Numbered from the stretch's first letter, positions 7,946-16,186 are shown. The stretch is 42,702 bases of DNA from an uncultured Actinomycetes bacterium (GCA_903873775.1 CAIQPR010000025.1:1-42702), one strand, 5' to 3'. Translations and numbers: made by a program. Notes: generated by a model not told the origin, from the sequence alone.

Positions 7946-9651
7946 CGGTTCTCTCACCCGCGCGGTCGTCACTGCGAATGGTGTCGGTTCTCGACGCCCT
8001 CTTGGCGATCCTCGATCGCGTGCGAGTTCTCATTATTCGTCTCTGGCCGGCGTGGTTGTTCTCCGCGTACTTCTTCGGTGGATGGTGGTTTGCGTCCAAG
8101 GGTGACGGCATCCAGGACGCGTACTCCCGCATCGCGAGTGCGTGGCAAATCGCCGCAGGCTTCGAACCACACCTCACCGAAATTGGATTCGTGTGGGGTC
8201 CGATCCCCGTCGTGCCGGAGATCCCCTTCGCCATCATCGGACGGTACTGGGCGCCCATGATCACGATGGGACTCTGCGCCACGATCGTGACGGCCGGCTT
8301 CGGGATTCTGATGGTCTACCAAGCCAAGATGCTGTTCACCGAGCGCGGTCTTCGACCCGCCACCGTCACGGCGCTGTGTTGGTTGATGGCGTTCAACCCG
8401 ATGTTGTTTATCTACAGCTCGAACGGGATGAGTGAGATCCCGTACATCGCGTTGTTGATGGCGGGCATTCGGTACTTGTCCCGTTGGGAGACGTCGCGCG
8501 CGACGCTCGATCTCGCGGCCGCGTCGATGTTGGTCGGTCTCGCCACCTGGGACCGGTACGAAGCACTCGTCGCCATGGTGGGTTTGGTGAGCGTGGTGAT
8601 CCTCGTTCTCCTCCACGACACGCGAGGCCAGAGTTGGCGAGAGCGGCGCGGTCTGTTCGAGGCGAACCTCATCATCGCCGTGATGCCCACGTTGATGTTC
8701 TTCGGAACATTCATCCTCTTCAGTTGGACCCTGACCGGACAACCATTGGCGCAGTTCACCAGCCAGCAGGGAAACAACGTTCAGATCTTGGCGCTCTTGC
8801 GAAGCCAGCACTACTCGGCGACCGCAACGACCAGAGCGATCAATATCTCCAGCGAGCTGCTCCACATTGCACCCGTTCTTCCGTTTCTCTTCTTCTTCGT
8901 TCTCGGGCTCATCTGGACCGAACGCTCGAAACTGCGCATTAGCGGCCTCGCGATCTTCGGGCTCCCGCTGATCTTCGACCTCTACGGTCTGACCTCAGGT
9001 ATTCAGTTCGACTTCATGCGGTACTACATCCAAGCAATCATGCTGGTGTTCTGCTTGGGAGTGGAACTCACCGTGGCCCGTCGATGGGGCGCGACGGTCG
9101 CGGTGGCCGCGGCTGCGATTACCGCGCTCACGGTGTGGACCAGTATGGGGAATCCCAACATTGGCTCTCTCGAATATTCGTACTACGTGACGTTGACCGG
9201 TGGTGAGGGTCACTACTACTCCGACGCGCAACTCGATACCCCACACGTGATGGCGCAATGGTTCGATCGGCTCTCGCTGCCACCCGACAGCGTTCTCACA
9301 GACCCCACGTTCGGCGGTCTGATGATCACGCAGTCGCGCCGTCCGTACCAGTTCGCGACGTCGAATGACCGAAACTTCCTCGACGTTGTGAATGCGCCGT
9401 ACAAGCACCACGTTCGCTACGTCATTACCGTGCCGAGCTCTCTCGGCACGATCTACCCAATTAGCGCGTACTTCCCAACGATGTTCAACGGGTGTGTACC
9501 AAATACACAACTTGCGGCCCAGTTCGTCTTACACGGACTTCAGGGCTTCCGTCGCACTTATCGCGTGTACAAGATCACTGGTCCGATTTCGCCGTCCGGG
9601 GTGAAAGCGGACGAAAAGTGTTTATATCCGACGCCCCCGAACACCCACTGA
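7942..9651 (+). CDS. GT-C-like polytopic membrane glycosyltransferase
   Basis: 569 residues from ATG 7942, overlapping the glycosyltransferase stop by 4 nt. It is a multi-helix protein (about ten hydrophobic segments) with an early extracytoplasmic loop carrying acidic residues (KGDGIQDAYSRI). SSNGMSEIPYIALL and LATWDRYEALVA follow, a layout seen in the GT-C superfamily (ArnT/PMT-like enzymes using polyprenyl-phosphate sugars). The last 130 residues are a soluble extracytoplasmic domain. It may decorate the polymer made by the preceding glycosyltransferase or transfer sugars to surface proteins. The superfamily call rests on topology and the acidic loop, not on a named family motif, so the enzyme activity is inferred. 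A GH3-fold protein gene follows after 46 nt. Confidence 0.6.
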   Translation: MTVLSPARSSLRMVSVLDALLAILDRVRVLIIRLWPAWLFSAYFFGGWWFASKGDGIQDAYSRIASAWQIAAGFEPHLTEIGFVWGPIPVVPEIPFAIIGRYWAPMITMGLCATIVTAGFGILMVYQAKMLFTERGLRPATVTALCWLMAFNPMLFIYSSNGMSEIPYIALLMAGIRYLSRWETSRATLDLAAASMLVGLATWDRYEALVAMVGLVSVVILVLLHDTRGQSWRERRGLFEANLIIAVMPTLMFFGTFILFSWTLTGQPLAQFTSQQGNNVQILALLRSQHYSATATTRAINISSELLHIAPVLPFLFFFVLGLIWTERSKLRISGLAIFGLPLIFDLYGLTSGIQFDFMRYYIQAIMLVFCLGVELTVARRWGATVAVAAAAITALTVWTSMGNPNIGSLEYSYYVTLTGGEGHYYSDAQLDTPHVMAQWFDRLSLPPDSVLTDPTFGGLMITQSRRPYQFATSNDRNFLDVVNAPYKHHVRYVITVPSSLGTIYPISAYFPTMFNGCVPNTQLAAQFVLHGLQGFRRTYRVYKITGPISPSGVKADEKCLYPTPPNTH

Positions 9652-9684
9652 CGAACCCGTCCAGCGGCCGGCGTGGGGGGTCAC

Positions 9685-9690
9685 TAGCGT
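9685..9690 (+). promoter_or_regulatory. candidate -10 box of the GH3 gene (leaderless)
   Basis: TAGCGT is followed by 7 nt and then the ATG at 9698, with no Shine-Dalgarno sequence at normal distance (a G-run lies about 18 nt upstream). Same geometry as the boxes at 1345, 20566 and 39132. Confidence 0.45.
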
Positions 9691-9697
9691 CGGCTGT

Positions 9698-10861
9698 ATG
9701 ACGACACGGGGACGACACCACCGCCTCTCGCGGCGACGTGTGCTGCGCACCGGTCTTGCGTCGGTAGTGCTCGCTCTCTTCGTGTTCGCGATGCCCGCTG
9801 CGCCCTTGGAGCGACGTACGTCGTGCACGAACGCGACGCAACTCGCCTCGTGGTCACTCGTCTCACTAGCGCGCCAGACCATCGTCGTTCCGGTGGCCGC
9901 ATCAACGATCGCGAGTGCCGGTCCCGTGGCCCTCAATGGATTTGGCGGCGTCCTTCTTTTCGGCGACGTCGCTCCGGCCGCTTTTGGCTCCATCGTCGCG
10001 CACCTTCAAGCCGAAACCCTCGATCATCGAGGCCTGCTGATCATGACCGATGACGAGGGCGGAGGTGTCTGGCGTCTCGGGAATCTCGTGGCACCATTGC
10101 CGTGGGCTCGCGACATGGCGAGCTGGTCTCCCGCGCGCATCACGTCCACTGTGAAGACCTCGGCACTCGCACTTCACCGCCTCGGCATCACCATGGACTT
10201 GGCACCGGTCCTCGATCTGGATGGTCGCATGGTCGTTCCGTCGAAGAGCGACCCGGACGGACTTCGCTCCTTCGGGGCGTCGGCGTCCCTGGTGTCAACC
10301 GATGGTGCCGCCTACATGGCGGGCCTCATTGCCGGTGGCGTGACACCGGTAGTGAAGCACTTCCCGGGTCTCGGAGGAACGTCACCGAATACCGATTACG
10401 GACCGGCGGCGACCGCACCGTGGACGTCCCTCGAAACCACGGGACTTGTTCCCTTCGAATACGCCATTGCCCACGAAGCCACCGCGATCATGGTGGGCAA
10501 TGTCACGATTCCCGGTTTGACCTCTCTCCCGGCCAGCCTGTCTACCGCAGTGCTGACGGGCGTGTTGCGAACACAACTGGGATTCAAGGGGCTCATCATG
10601 ACTGATTCCCTCTCCGCGGGCGCCATCAGTGCGGCCCACTACACACCCGTCACGGGTGCCGTCGCGGCGGTCTCGGCGGGCGCGGACGTCGTCCTTTACG
10701 GTCTTCCCACGTCGCAGTCGGCGGTCGCGGAGGCCGTGGCCATGACGAACGCTCTCGTGAGCGCGGTGCAGAGCGGGCACCTCAGTCGCACCACCCTGGT
10801 CGCGGCGGCCGAGCAGGTGCTCGCGGCGAAGAACATCAATTTGTGCACCACGACGCCCTAG
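9698..10861 (+). CDS. exported glycoside hydrolase family 3-type protein (NagZ/LpqI-like, altered acid/base motif)
   Basis: 387 residues. The N-terminus SRRRVLRTGLASVVLALF fits a twin-arginine-type export signal. The single GH3 barrel has MTDDEGGGVWRL (about 116-127), LGITMDLAPVLDLDG (162-176), KHFPGLG (220-226) and MTDSLSAGA (301-309), in which D303 matches the GH3 nucleophile. Bacterial beta-N-acetylglucosaminidases of the NagZ group carry DSH shortly after KHFPGHG, where the His/Asp pair acts as acid/base. Here the equivalent positions read NTD, so that dyad is absent. The protein may hydrolyse a different glycan, use another acid/base, or only bind sugar. It is likely secreted or periplasmic; turnover of peptidoglycan or of the adjacent polysaccharide is possible. 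The family is clear, the activity uncertain. Confidence 0.85.
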   Translation: MTTRGRHHRLSRRRVLRTGLASVVLALFVFAMPAAPLERRTSCTNATQLASWSLVSLARQTIVVPVAASTIASAGPVALNGFGGVLLFGDVAPAAFGSIVAHLQAETLDHRGLLIMTDDEGGGVWRLGNLVAPLPWARDMASWSPARITSTVKTSALALHRLGITMDLAPVLDLDGRMVVPSKSDPDGLRSFGASASLVSTDGAAYMAGLIAGGVTPVVKHFPGLGGTSPNTDYGPAATAPWTSLETTGLVPFEYAIAHEATAIMVGNVTIPGLTSLPASLSTAVLTGVLRTQLGFKGLIMTDSLSAGAISAAHYTPVTGAVAAVSAGADVVLYGLPTSQSAVAEAVAMTNALVSAVQSGHLSRTTLVAAAEQVLAAKNINLCTTTP

Positions 10862-10890
10862 AACATCTCCCGACGAACCAACGGGCGTGC

Positions 10891-10896
10891 CACACT
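10891..10896 (+). promoter_or_regulatory. weak candidate -10 box before ettA
   Basis: CACACT followed by 7 nt and the GTG start at 10904, with no Shine-Dalgarno sequence in between. It departs from TANNNT at the first base, so it is weaker than the others, but the spacing is the same. Confidence 0.3.
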
Positions 10897-10903
10897 GTTC
10901 GGC

Positions 10904-12580
10904 GTGGCAGCCCAATTCATTTTTACGATGCGCGACCTTCGTCGCTTCTACCCGCCCGACCGTGAAGTCTTAAAGGGCATCAATCTCTCGTTTTACCCTG
11001 GCGCTCATATTGGCGTCATTGGCTCCAACGGCTCGGGTAAGTCGTCTCTCTTGCGCATCATGGCGGGCTTGGACGACGGCTACACCGGCGAGGCGCGACT
11101 CACCCCCGGTTTCACCGTCGGGTACCTGCCCCAAGAACCGCAGCTCGACCCGACCAAGGACGTGGTCGGCAACGTCTCCGACGGAGTCGCCGAACAGCGT
11201 GATCTCGTGCAGCGGTATAACGACGTGTGCGCAGCCTTCGCCGATCCCGACGCGGATTTCGACGCGTTGCTCGCCGAACAGGGAGATCTCCAGACCCGCA
11301 TCGATGCCCTCGGCGCGTGGGAATTGGAGCGCACGCTGGAGATTGCGATGGACGCGCTGCGCCTCCCGCCACCGAACGCCGACGTCACCACGTTGTCGGG
11401 TGGTGAACGCCGTCGGGTGGCACTGTGTCGACTCCTGTTGTCGAAGCCGGACCTCCTCCTCCTTGACGAACCCACCAACCACCTCGACGCGGAGTCGGTG
11501 GCGTGGTTGGAGCGAACACTGAAGGACTACGCCGGCACCGTGGTCGCCATTACCCACGACCGATACTTCCTTGACAATGTCGCCAGTTGGATCTTGGAAC
11601 TCGACCGGGGTTCCGGCATTCCGTGGGAAGGGAACTACTCCTCCTGGCTGGAACAGAAGCAGGCGCGGCTCGCGCAAGAGGAAAAGGCCGACCGCGTCCG
11701 ACAGAGCGCCCTCGAGCGAGAGCTCGAGTGGATTCGGATGTCGCCGCGGGCGCGTCAGTCGAAGGGTAAGGCCCGACTCAACGCGTTTAATGAACTCGTC
11801 GCGGAATCCGAGAGCGCGGACCGTCGGGGAGATCGCCTCGAGATCTCCATTCCGCCGGGTCCGCGGCTGGGCGATCTAGTCGTCACGGCCGACAACCTCA
11901 CCAAAGGTTTCGGTGATCGTCTGCTGATTGACGATCTGTCCTTCATCCTCCCTCCGGGCGGCATCGTGGGTGTGATTGGTCCCAACGGCGCGGGAAAGAC
12001 GACGCTCTTCAAGATGCTGGTGGGGCAGGAGAGCCCGGATGAGGGCACCCTCGACGTCGGCCCGACGGTGAACTTCGCGTACGTTGATCAGTCGCGCGAC
12101 AGTTTGGACGCCGACGCGACGGTGTACGACGAAATCACCGGGGGCGTTGATCGCATCATCGTCGGCACGCGTGAATTGCACGGGCGAGCGTACGTCGCGA
12201 GCTTCGGCTTCAAGGGCAGCGACCAGCAGAAGAAGGTCGGCGACCTCTCCGGCGGCGAACGCAATCGGGTGCAGCTCGCCAAGGTGTTGAAGTCGGGCGG
12301 CAATGTTCTTCTCCTCGACGAACCAACCAACGACCTGGACGTGGACACATTGCGGGCTCTCGAAGACGGTCTGCTGGAGTTCCCCGGGTGCGCCGTCGTG
12401 ATCAGCCACGACCGCTGGTTTCTCGACCGGATCGCAACCCACGTCATTGCCTTCGAGGGAGATTCCGAAGTGCGGTGGTTTGAGGGGAACTTCTCCGATT
12501 ACGAGCTGGATCGACACAAGCGCATGGGCACCGACGCCGACCAACCTCACCGGATCAAGTACAAGCCTCTAGTCCGCTAA
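10904..12580 (+). CDS. ettA: energy-dependent translational throttle protein EttA (ABC-F)
   Basis: 558 residues, the usual EttA length (about 555). It has two ABC cassettes and no membrane segments. The start [20 protein letters not shown] is very close to the conserved EttA N-terminus. Cassette 1 has Walker [10 protein letters not shown], signature [16 protein letters not shown] and Walker [13 protein letters not shown]. Cassette 2 has [24 protein letters not shown] and [11 protein letters not shown]. The arm and charged interdomain linker (about residues 240-310, [20 protein letters not shown]) are present. ABC-F proteins of this type bind the ribosomal E site and gate the first elongation steps in response to the ATP/ADP ratio. 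It stops directly against the opposing kdpD gene with no intergenic base. Confidence 0.93.
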   Translation: MAAQFIFTMRDLRRFYPPDREVLKGINLSFYPGAHIGVIGSNGSGKSSLLRIMAGLDDGYTGEARLTPGFTVGYLPQEPQLDPTKDVVGNVSDGVAEQRDLVQRYNDVCAAFADPDADFDALLAEQGDLQTRIDALGAWELERTLEIAMDALRLPPPNADVTTLSGGERRRVALCRLLLSKPDLLLLDEPTNHLDAESVAWLERTLKDYAGTVVAITHDRYFLDNVASWILELDRGSGIPWEGNYSSWLEQKQARLAQEEKADRVRQSALERELEWIRMSPRARQSKGKARLNAFNELVAESESADRRGDRLEISIPPGPRLGDLVVTADNLTKGFGDRLLIDDLSFILPPGGIVGVIGPNGAGKTTLFKMLVGQESPDEGTLDVGPTVNFAYVDQSRDSLDADATVYDEITGGVDRIIVGTRELHGRAYVASFGFKGSDQQKKVGDLSGGERNRVQLAKVLKSGGNVLLLDEPTNDLDVDTLRALEDGLLEFPGCAVVISHDRWFLDRIATHVIAFEGDSEVRWFEGNFSDYELDRHKRMGTDADQPHRIKYKPLVR

Positions 12581-13729
12581 TCACGCTTCGCGAGACGGCG
12601 AGATGAGGTGCACGTCGATGCCCACATCGGCGGCGCGGGGGAGCAATTTGACCAGTGGCGACGTACGCCGCAGGCCACCGAGCAGCGCGCGGCGCGGCGC
12701 GGCGATCACAAGTTGGGTGACGTGCTGATGGGTGGCGTAGTCCACCAGGGCCGCCACAACGTCATCGGCCACGATCTCGTGGATGGATGAACCGAGATCG
12801 TGTGCGACGCGCGTGAGGTCGGCGAGATTCTTCGCCTGTGTCGCTGACGCCTCGGACGACGTGGCAAAAGCGACTTCGAGGGTTCCCTTCATGCGACCGG
12901 CCATGCGCGCCGCGCGATGCAGCAATGTGTCGTCGGTAGGTTCTCCGGTCACGAACGCGAGAACGCGCTCGGTTGTCTCCCAGACGTGGCCCGTCTCGTG
13001 ACTCTTGAGGTATTCGAGGAGCGAACCTTCCGTTTCGTCCGCGACGAAACGCAGGGCTAACTCGCGCAACGCCGCGAGATTGGACGTTTGGAAAAAGCCC
13101 GTCAGGGCGCTCTCCACTTTCTCCGCCGGATAGATGTTCCCGTGAAGCATCCGCCGGCGAAGCTGTTCCGGTGAGGAGTCGATGAGCTCGATTTGGTCCG
13201 CGCGACGAACTACCCAGTCGGGGACTCGCTCGCGCACCGCCACACCGGTAATTGCTTCAACGGCGTCCGCAATGGACTCGATGTGTTGGACATTGAGCGT
13301 GGAAATGACCGCGATGCCGGCGTCGAGAATTTCGAGCACGTCCTCCCAACGCTTCGCGTTGCGTGACGCGTAGGGCACATTGGTGTGCGCGAGCTCGTCG
13401 ATGAGAACGACCTCCGGGTGGCGCGCGAGAATCGCGTCAACGTCCATTTCCTCGAAGTGTGCCCCCCGGTAGTCGGCAACGCGACGAGGGATGATTTCGA
13501 GGTCGTTGATCATCTCGGCGGTCTTTGGCCTTCCGTGAGTTTCGACCAGACCAATGACAACGTCCGTGCCGCGATCGTGTCGTCGGGAGCCTTCATCGAG
13601 CATGGCGCACGTTTTCCCGACGCCCGCGACCGAGCCGAGATACAACCGAAAGCGACCCGCGGGAACGACAACGTCCTCCACGTCGTGTGACGTTGAGGGC
13701 GTGATCTGCGCTGCGCGAGGTTCTGTCAC
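12581..13729 (-). CDS. kdpD: KdpD N-terminal sensor half (KdpD ATP-binding plus Usp domains), separate gene
   Basis: 382 residues from GTG 13729, preceded on the minus strand by GGGAG 6 nt upstream. The KdpD domain (about 25-235) has Walker A GSVAGVGKT (32-40; the usual KdpD form is GxAPGVGKT) and DELAHTNVP (111-119), with the typical RYEDV-like RWEDVLEILDAGI and STLNVQHIESI. A universal-stress-protein-like domain (about 254-375) completes it. There are no transmembrane helices and no kinase core: the protein stops where full-length KdpD would enter its membrane region. The missing part is encoded by the divergent gene starting 74 nt away. It is probably a cytosolic regulatory partner of that kinase. 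The S. aureus-type c-di-AMP motif in the Usp domain is not evident. Confidence 0.88.
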   Translation of the reverse strand: MTEPRAAQITPSTSHDVEDVVVPAGRFRLYLGSVAGVGKTCAMLDEGSRRHDRGTDVVIGLVETHGRPKTAEMINDLEIIPRRVADYRGAHFEEMDVDAILARHPEVVLIDELAHTNVPYASRNAKRWEDVLEILDAGIAVISTLNVQHIESIADAVEAITGVAVRERVPDWVVRRADQIELIDSSPEQLRRRMLHGNIYPAEKVESALTGFFQTSNLAALRELALRFVADETEGSLLEYLKSHETGHVWETTERVLAFVTGEPTDDTLLHRAARMAGRMKGTLEVAFATSSEASATQAKNLADLTRVAHDLGSSIHEIVADDVVAALVDYATHQHVTQLVIAAPRRALLGGLRRTSPLVKLLPRAADVGIDVHLISPSREA

Positions 13730-13746
13730 CGGATTCTCCCTGACCG

Positions 13747-13756
13747 TAGGATGCTA
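13747..13756. promoter_or_regulatory. overlapping divergent -10 boxes between the two kdpD halves
   Basis: In the 74-nt gap the sequence TAGGATGCTA contains TAGGAT on the plus strand (13747-13752) and TAGCAT on the minus strand (13756-13751). Two divergent promoters here would share bases, so transcription of the two sensor halves would be mutually exclusive or co-regulated at this point. A strong GGAGG (13793-13797) serves the plus-strand gene. Confidence 0.4.
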
Positions 13757-13803
13757 ACGAGATTGTCCGCGCGCCGCGAGCGACGCGCCGACGGAGGTAC
13801 GAC

Positions 13804-15264
13804 ATGACGCGACGGGTCTGGTGGGGGATTGCGACCGGTCTCGGGTCACTCCTCCTGTTGGTGGTCGCGATGTTGCTGATTCGTTCGCACCTGTCGGTGG
13901 CGACGGACGCTCTGCTGTTGGTCATCCCCGTGGTCGTCGGGGTCTCGATGGGAGGTTTCCCGGCGGGCGCCGTCTCCGTCGTGGCGGGTTTTCTCGCGTA
14001 CGACTTCTTCTTCATTCCCCCGTACGGCACACTGACGGTAGGCGCCGCACAGAACTGGATTGCCCTCTTCGTCTATGTCATCGTCCTGCTGATTGTGGCC
14101 CGCGTGGTGTCGTTCCAGCAGATCGCCCGCGCCCAGGCCCGCGACCGTGAAGACACCATTCGCCGACTTTTTGTTGTGTCACAGCAGATGATCAGTGCAC
14201 AACCGCTCGACGACGTGTTGACCACTGTCGTCACGACCGTGCGGGACACTTTTGACACGACGTGGGTCATGTTGTTGCTGCCGGACGGGGAGACGCTCGT
14301 TCCCGCGGCCACCGCGGGACACGTGAGCGAGGACGACGTGCGACGCGCCGTGTCGTCGGAGGTTCCCCACTCCCTCGCGCTTTCTCGTGACGCCACCTTG
14401 AGTCGGGTCGCGCTCACCGCGAATGGTCGCCCCGTCGGTCAATTGGTCGTCGCCGGTGCGACCCTCACCGCATCGCAACGTGACGTGCTCGGTACCTTCG
14501 CGCACCAGGCCGCCCTCGCCATTGAGCGCAGCCAATTGACCGAGAAGGCCCAACGATCAGAGGTGCTCGAGGACGCGGACCGCTGGCGCAACGCACTCAT
14601 GGGCGCCGTGTCGCACGATCTGCGGACGCCCCTCGCTTCAATGAAGATGGCGGTCTCGACACTCCGGCACGATCTTTCACAATTGAGCGAGCACGACCGG
14701 GATGACTTGCTTGCGATGATCGAGGACCAGAGTGACTTCCTCGCGCAACTGGTGGCGAACCTGTTGGATATGGCGCGCTTGGAAGCTGGGGGGCTCTCCC
14801 TGCGACGCGAGCCGCACGCCGTGGCGGACATTGTGGCGTCGGCGGTGACCAGCGTGGCAGGCGTGGTCAAAGATCACGATGTCGTGGTGGAGGTCGACGA
14901 GGATCTGCCTCTGGTCGACGTTGACGTGGTCTTGATCACGCGGGTGCTCGTCAATTTGTTGTCCAACGCCGCAGCACACGGCCCGCTCGGCTCGACGATC
15001 CGTGTCACCGCGGCGGTCGAAGATACAGTCATGCGGGTGAGCGTCTGCGACCAGGGACTGGGCGTCGACCCTGCGGACCGAGAGCGGATTTTCAAGATGT
15101 TGGACCGTCGGGCGGGGAGTGGTCGCGCGGGACTGGGACTCGCCATCTCCACCTCATTTGTGAGCGCCCACGGTGCCACTCTCATCGTGGACGACGCTCC
15201 TGGGGGAGGCGCGCGTTTTAGCTTCACCTTGCCGTTGTTTGCCGATCGGAGCGTTGACGCGTGA
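13804..15264 (+). CDS. kdpD: KdpD C-terminal half: membrane sensor histidine kinase (DUF4118-GAF-HisKA-HATPase)
   Basis: 486 residues from ATG 13804, with GGAGG 6 nt upstream. Four close helices (about 8-95) including FLAYDFFFIPPYGTLTV form the DUF4118 membrane region diagnostic of KdpD. A GAF-like domain (about 140-250) follows, then the dimerisation/phosphoacceptor box AVSHDLRTPLASM with H271 the expected phosphorylated histidine. The ATP-binding domain carries N-box NLLSNAAAHG, G1 DQGLGVD and G2 GRAGLGLAIS. This is exactly the portion missing from the opposite-strand KdpD gene. It presumably phosphorylates KdpE, whose gene overlaps its stop by 4 nt, when K+ is low or turgor falls. I use kdpD for both halves because together they make one KdpD. 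Confidence 0.9.
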   Translation: MTRRVWWGIATGLGSLLLLVVAMLLIRSHLSVATDALLLVIPVVVGVSMGGFPAGAVSVVAGFLAYDFFFIPPYGTLTVGAAQNWIALFVYVIVLLIVARVVSFQQIARAQARDREDTIRRLFVVSQQMISAQPLDDVLTTVVTTVRDTFDTTWVMLLLPDGETLVPAATAGHVSEDDVRRAVSSEVPHSLALSRDATLSRVALTANGRPVGQLVVAGATLTASQRDVLGTFAHQAALAIERSQLTEKAQRSEVLEDADRWRNALMGAVSHDLRTPLASMKMAVSTLRHDLSQLSEHDRDDLLAMIEDQSDFLAQLVANLLDMARLEAGGLSLRREPHAVADIVASAVTSVAGVVKDHDVVVEVDEDLPLVDVDVVLITRVLVNLLSNAAAHGPLGSTIRVTAAVEDTVMRVSVCDQGLGVDPADRERIFKMLDRRAGSGRAGLGLAISTSFVSAHGATLIVDDAPGGGARFSFTLPLFADRSVDA

Positions 15265-15947
15265 CGGGCGAGAAGATTGTCGTGGTCGATGACGATCGAT
15301 CCCTTCTGCGGGCTCTGTCGATTGGGCTACGGGCGCACGGGTACGACGTAACCACCGCGGTCACGGGCGAAAACGGCGTGGTGCAGGTGTCGCTCGTCCA
15401 ACCCGACGCAGTGGTGTTGGACATGTCTTTACCGGATATCGACGGCGTGGAGGTGTGCGCGCGTGTGCGGATGTTCTCCGACGTTCCCATCATCATCCTG
15501 TCCGCTCTCGGCAGCGAGGTGCGCAAAGTAGAGGCACTGGACGCGGGGGCGGACGACTACGTCACGAAACCCTTCGGCATGGCCGAACTCGAAGCCCGCC
15601 TCCGAGTGGTGTTACGACGTAGTCGCGGCCCCGTGGAGGTGAATGACGCGACCGAAATCATTGTCGGACCCTTGAAGGTCGACTACGTGCATCACATGGT
15701 GTTTCTCGACGGCGCCGATCTGCATCTCACCGCGAAGGAATACGAACTGCTCGCGTTCCTGGCGCGGCACGTCGGACGTGTGTGTACGCATCAGATGATT
15801 CTGCGTGAAGTGTGGGGACAGATGTACTCAACGGAATCCAATTACCTGCGGGTGTACTCGCACCGACTGCGTCGCAAACTTGGTCCGTACGGCGACATGC
15901 TGGTAACGCATCCCGGGATTGGCTACGAGCTCTGCGTGATGAATTGA
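15261..15947 (+). CDS. kdpE: KdpE response regulator (OmpR/PhoB family)
   Basis: 228 residues from GTG 15261, overlapping the kinase stop (GTGA). The receiver domain has the acidic triad VVVDDD near residue 10, phospho-acceptor Asp about 54 (AVVLDMSLPD), the conserved Ser in IILSAL and Lys in YVTKPF. The C-terminal winged helix of the OmpR/PhoB type reads LHLTAKEYELLAFLA ... NYLRVYSHRLRRKLG ... PGIGYEL. The order kinase-regulator-kdpFABC identifies it as KdpE, the activator of the K+-ATPase operon. It would bind upstream of the small gene at 16015, where three GTTaACG-like repeats are visible. Confidence 0.92.
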   Translation: MTGEKIVVVDDDRSLLRALSIGLRAHGYDVTTAVTGENGVVQVSLVQPDAVVLDMSLPDIDGVEVCARVRMFSDVPIIILSALGSEVRKVEALDAGADDYVTKPFGMAELEARLRVVLRRSRGPVEVNDATEIIVGPLKVDYVHHMVFLDGADLHLTAKEYELLAFLARHVGRVCTHQMILREVWGQMYSTESNYLRVYSHRLRRKLGPYGDMLVTHPGIGYELCVMN

Positions 15948-15953
15948 CGATTT

Positions 15954-15991
15954 GTTAACGGACCTTCGAGCGCGTTAACGACGCGTTGACG
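15954..15991 (+). promoter_or_regulatory. repeated GTTAACG elements, candidate KdpE-binding site
   Basis: GTTAACG occurs at 15954-15960 and again at 15974-15980 (20 nt apart), and GTTGACG at 15985-15991 (11 nt further). Direct repeats about one or two helical turns apart are what an OmpR-type dimer would bind. They lie just upstream of the first kdp structural ORF and are the only such elements in the 67-nt gap, which is too short for a riboswitch. Confidence 0.35.
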
Positions 15992-16002
15992 ACGACGAGA
16001 TC

Positions 16003-16008
16003 AACACT
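16003..16008 (+). promoter_or_regulatory. weak candidate -10 box of the kdp structural operon
   Basis: AACACT followed by 6 nt and ATG 16015, with no Shine-Dalgarno sequence between. This fits the leaderless spacing seen elsewhere in the window. The match is poor at the first base, as expected for an activator-dependent promoter. Confidence 0.3.
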
Positions 16009-16014
16009 GTCGTC

Positions 16015-16098
16015 ATGGGAAATGTGATATCCGTCATAGGGATCATCGGCGCCATCGGCGCCATGCTCTCCCTCATTGTTGCCTTGGACCACGTATGA
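16015..16098 (+). CDS. 27-residue hydrophobic micropeptide at the head of kdpFABC
   Basis: ATG 16015 to TGA 16098 encodes a peptide beginning MGNVISVIGIIGAIGAML and ending VALDHV. It is a single membrane-spanning helix with a repeated GAIGA motif. Its stop overlaps the kdpF start in ATGA, the coupling used throughout this locus, and it lies directly downstream of the candidate kdp promoter. It is not KdpF, which is recognisable in the next frame. KdpF is the only small subunit known in the canonical complex, so this would be an extra one, a leader peptide that sets kdpF translation, or a chance ORF. Too short for a homology argument; the support is coupling, position and hydrophobicity. Confidence 0.5.
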   Translation: MGNVISVIGIIGAIGAMLSLIVALDHV

Positions 16099-16184
16099 GT
16101 TGGAGCCAAGCCATTCTGTTAGTGCTCGCCGGGGGACTCTTTGTCTATCTCGGCTACGCACTCATTAAGCCGGAGAAGTTCTAG
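16095..16184 (+). CDS. kdpF: KdpF, small stabilising subunit of the K+-transporting ATPase
   Basis: 29 residues: one transmembrane helix (QAILLVLAGGLFVYLGYALI) followed by KPEKF. The ending (Y-x-L-x-x-P-E-K/R-F) is the signature of KdpF, which stabilises the KdpABC complex in the membrane. It starts in the ATGA overlap with the 27-residue ORF and ends 2 nt before kdpA. Confidence 0.88.
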   Translation: MSWSQAILLVLAGGLFVYLGYALIKPEKF

Positions 16185-16186
16185 CC

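Noticed and set aside
15948..16014. c-di-AMP or other K+ riboswitch before the kdp genes
   Set aside because: Only 67 nt separate kdpE from the first small ORF, too short for the known ydaO or kimA-type folds, and no matching pattern is seen.
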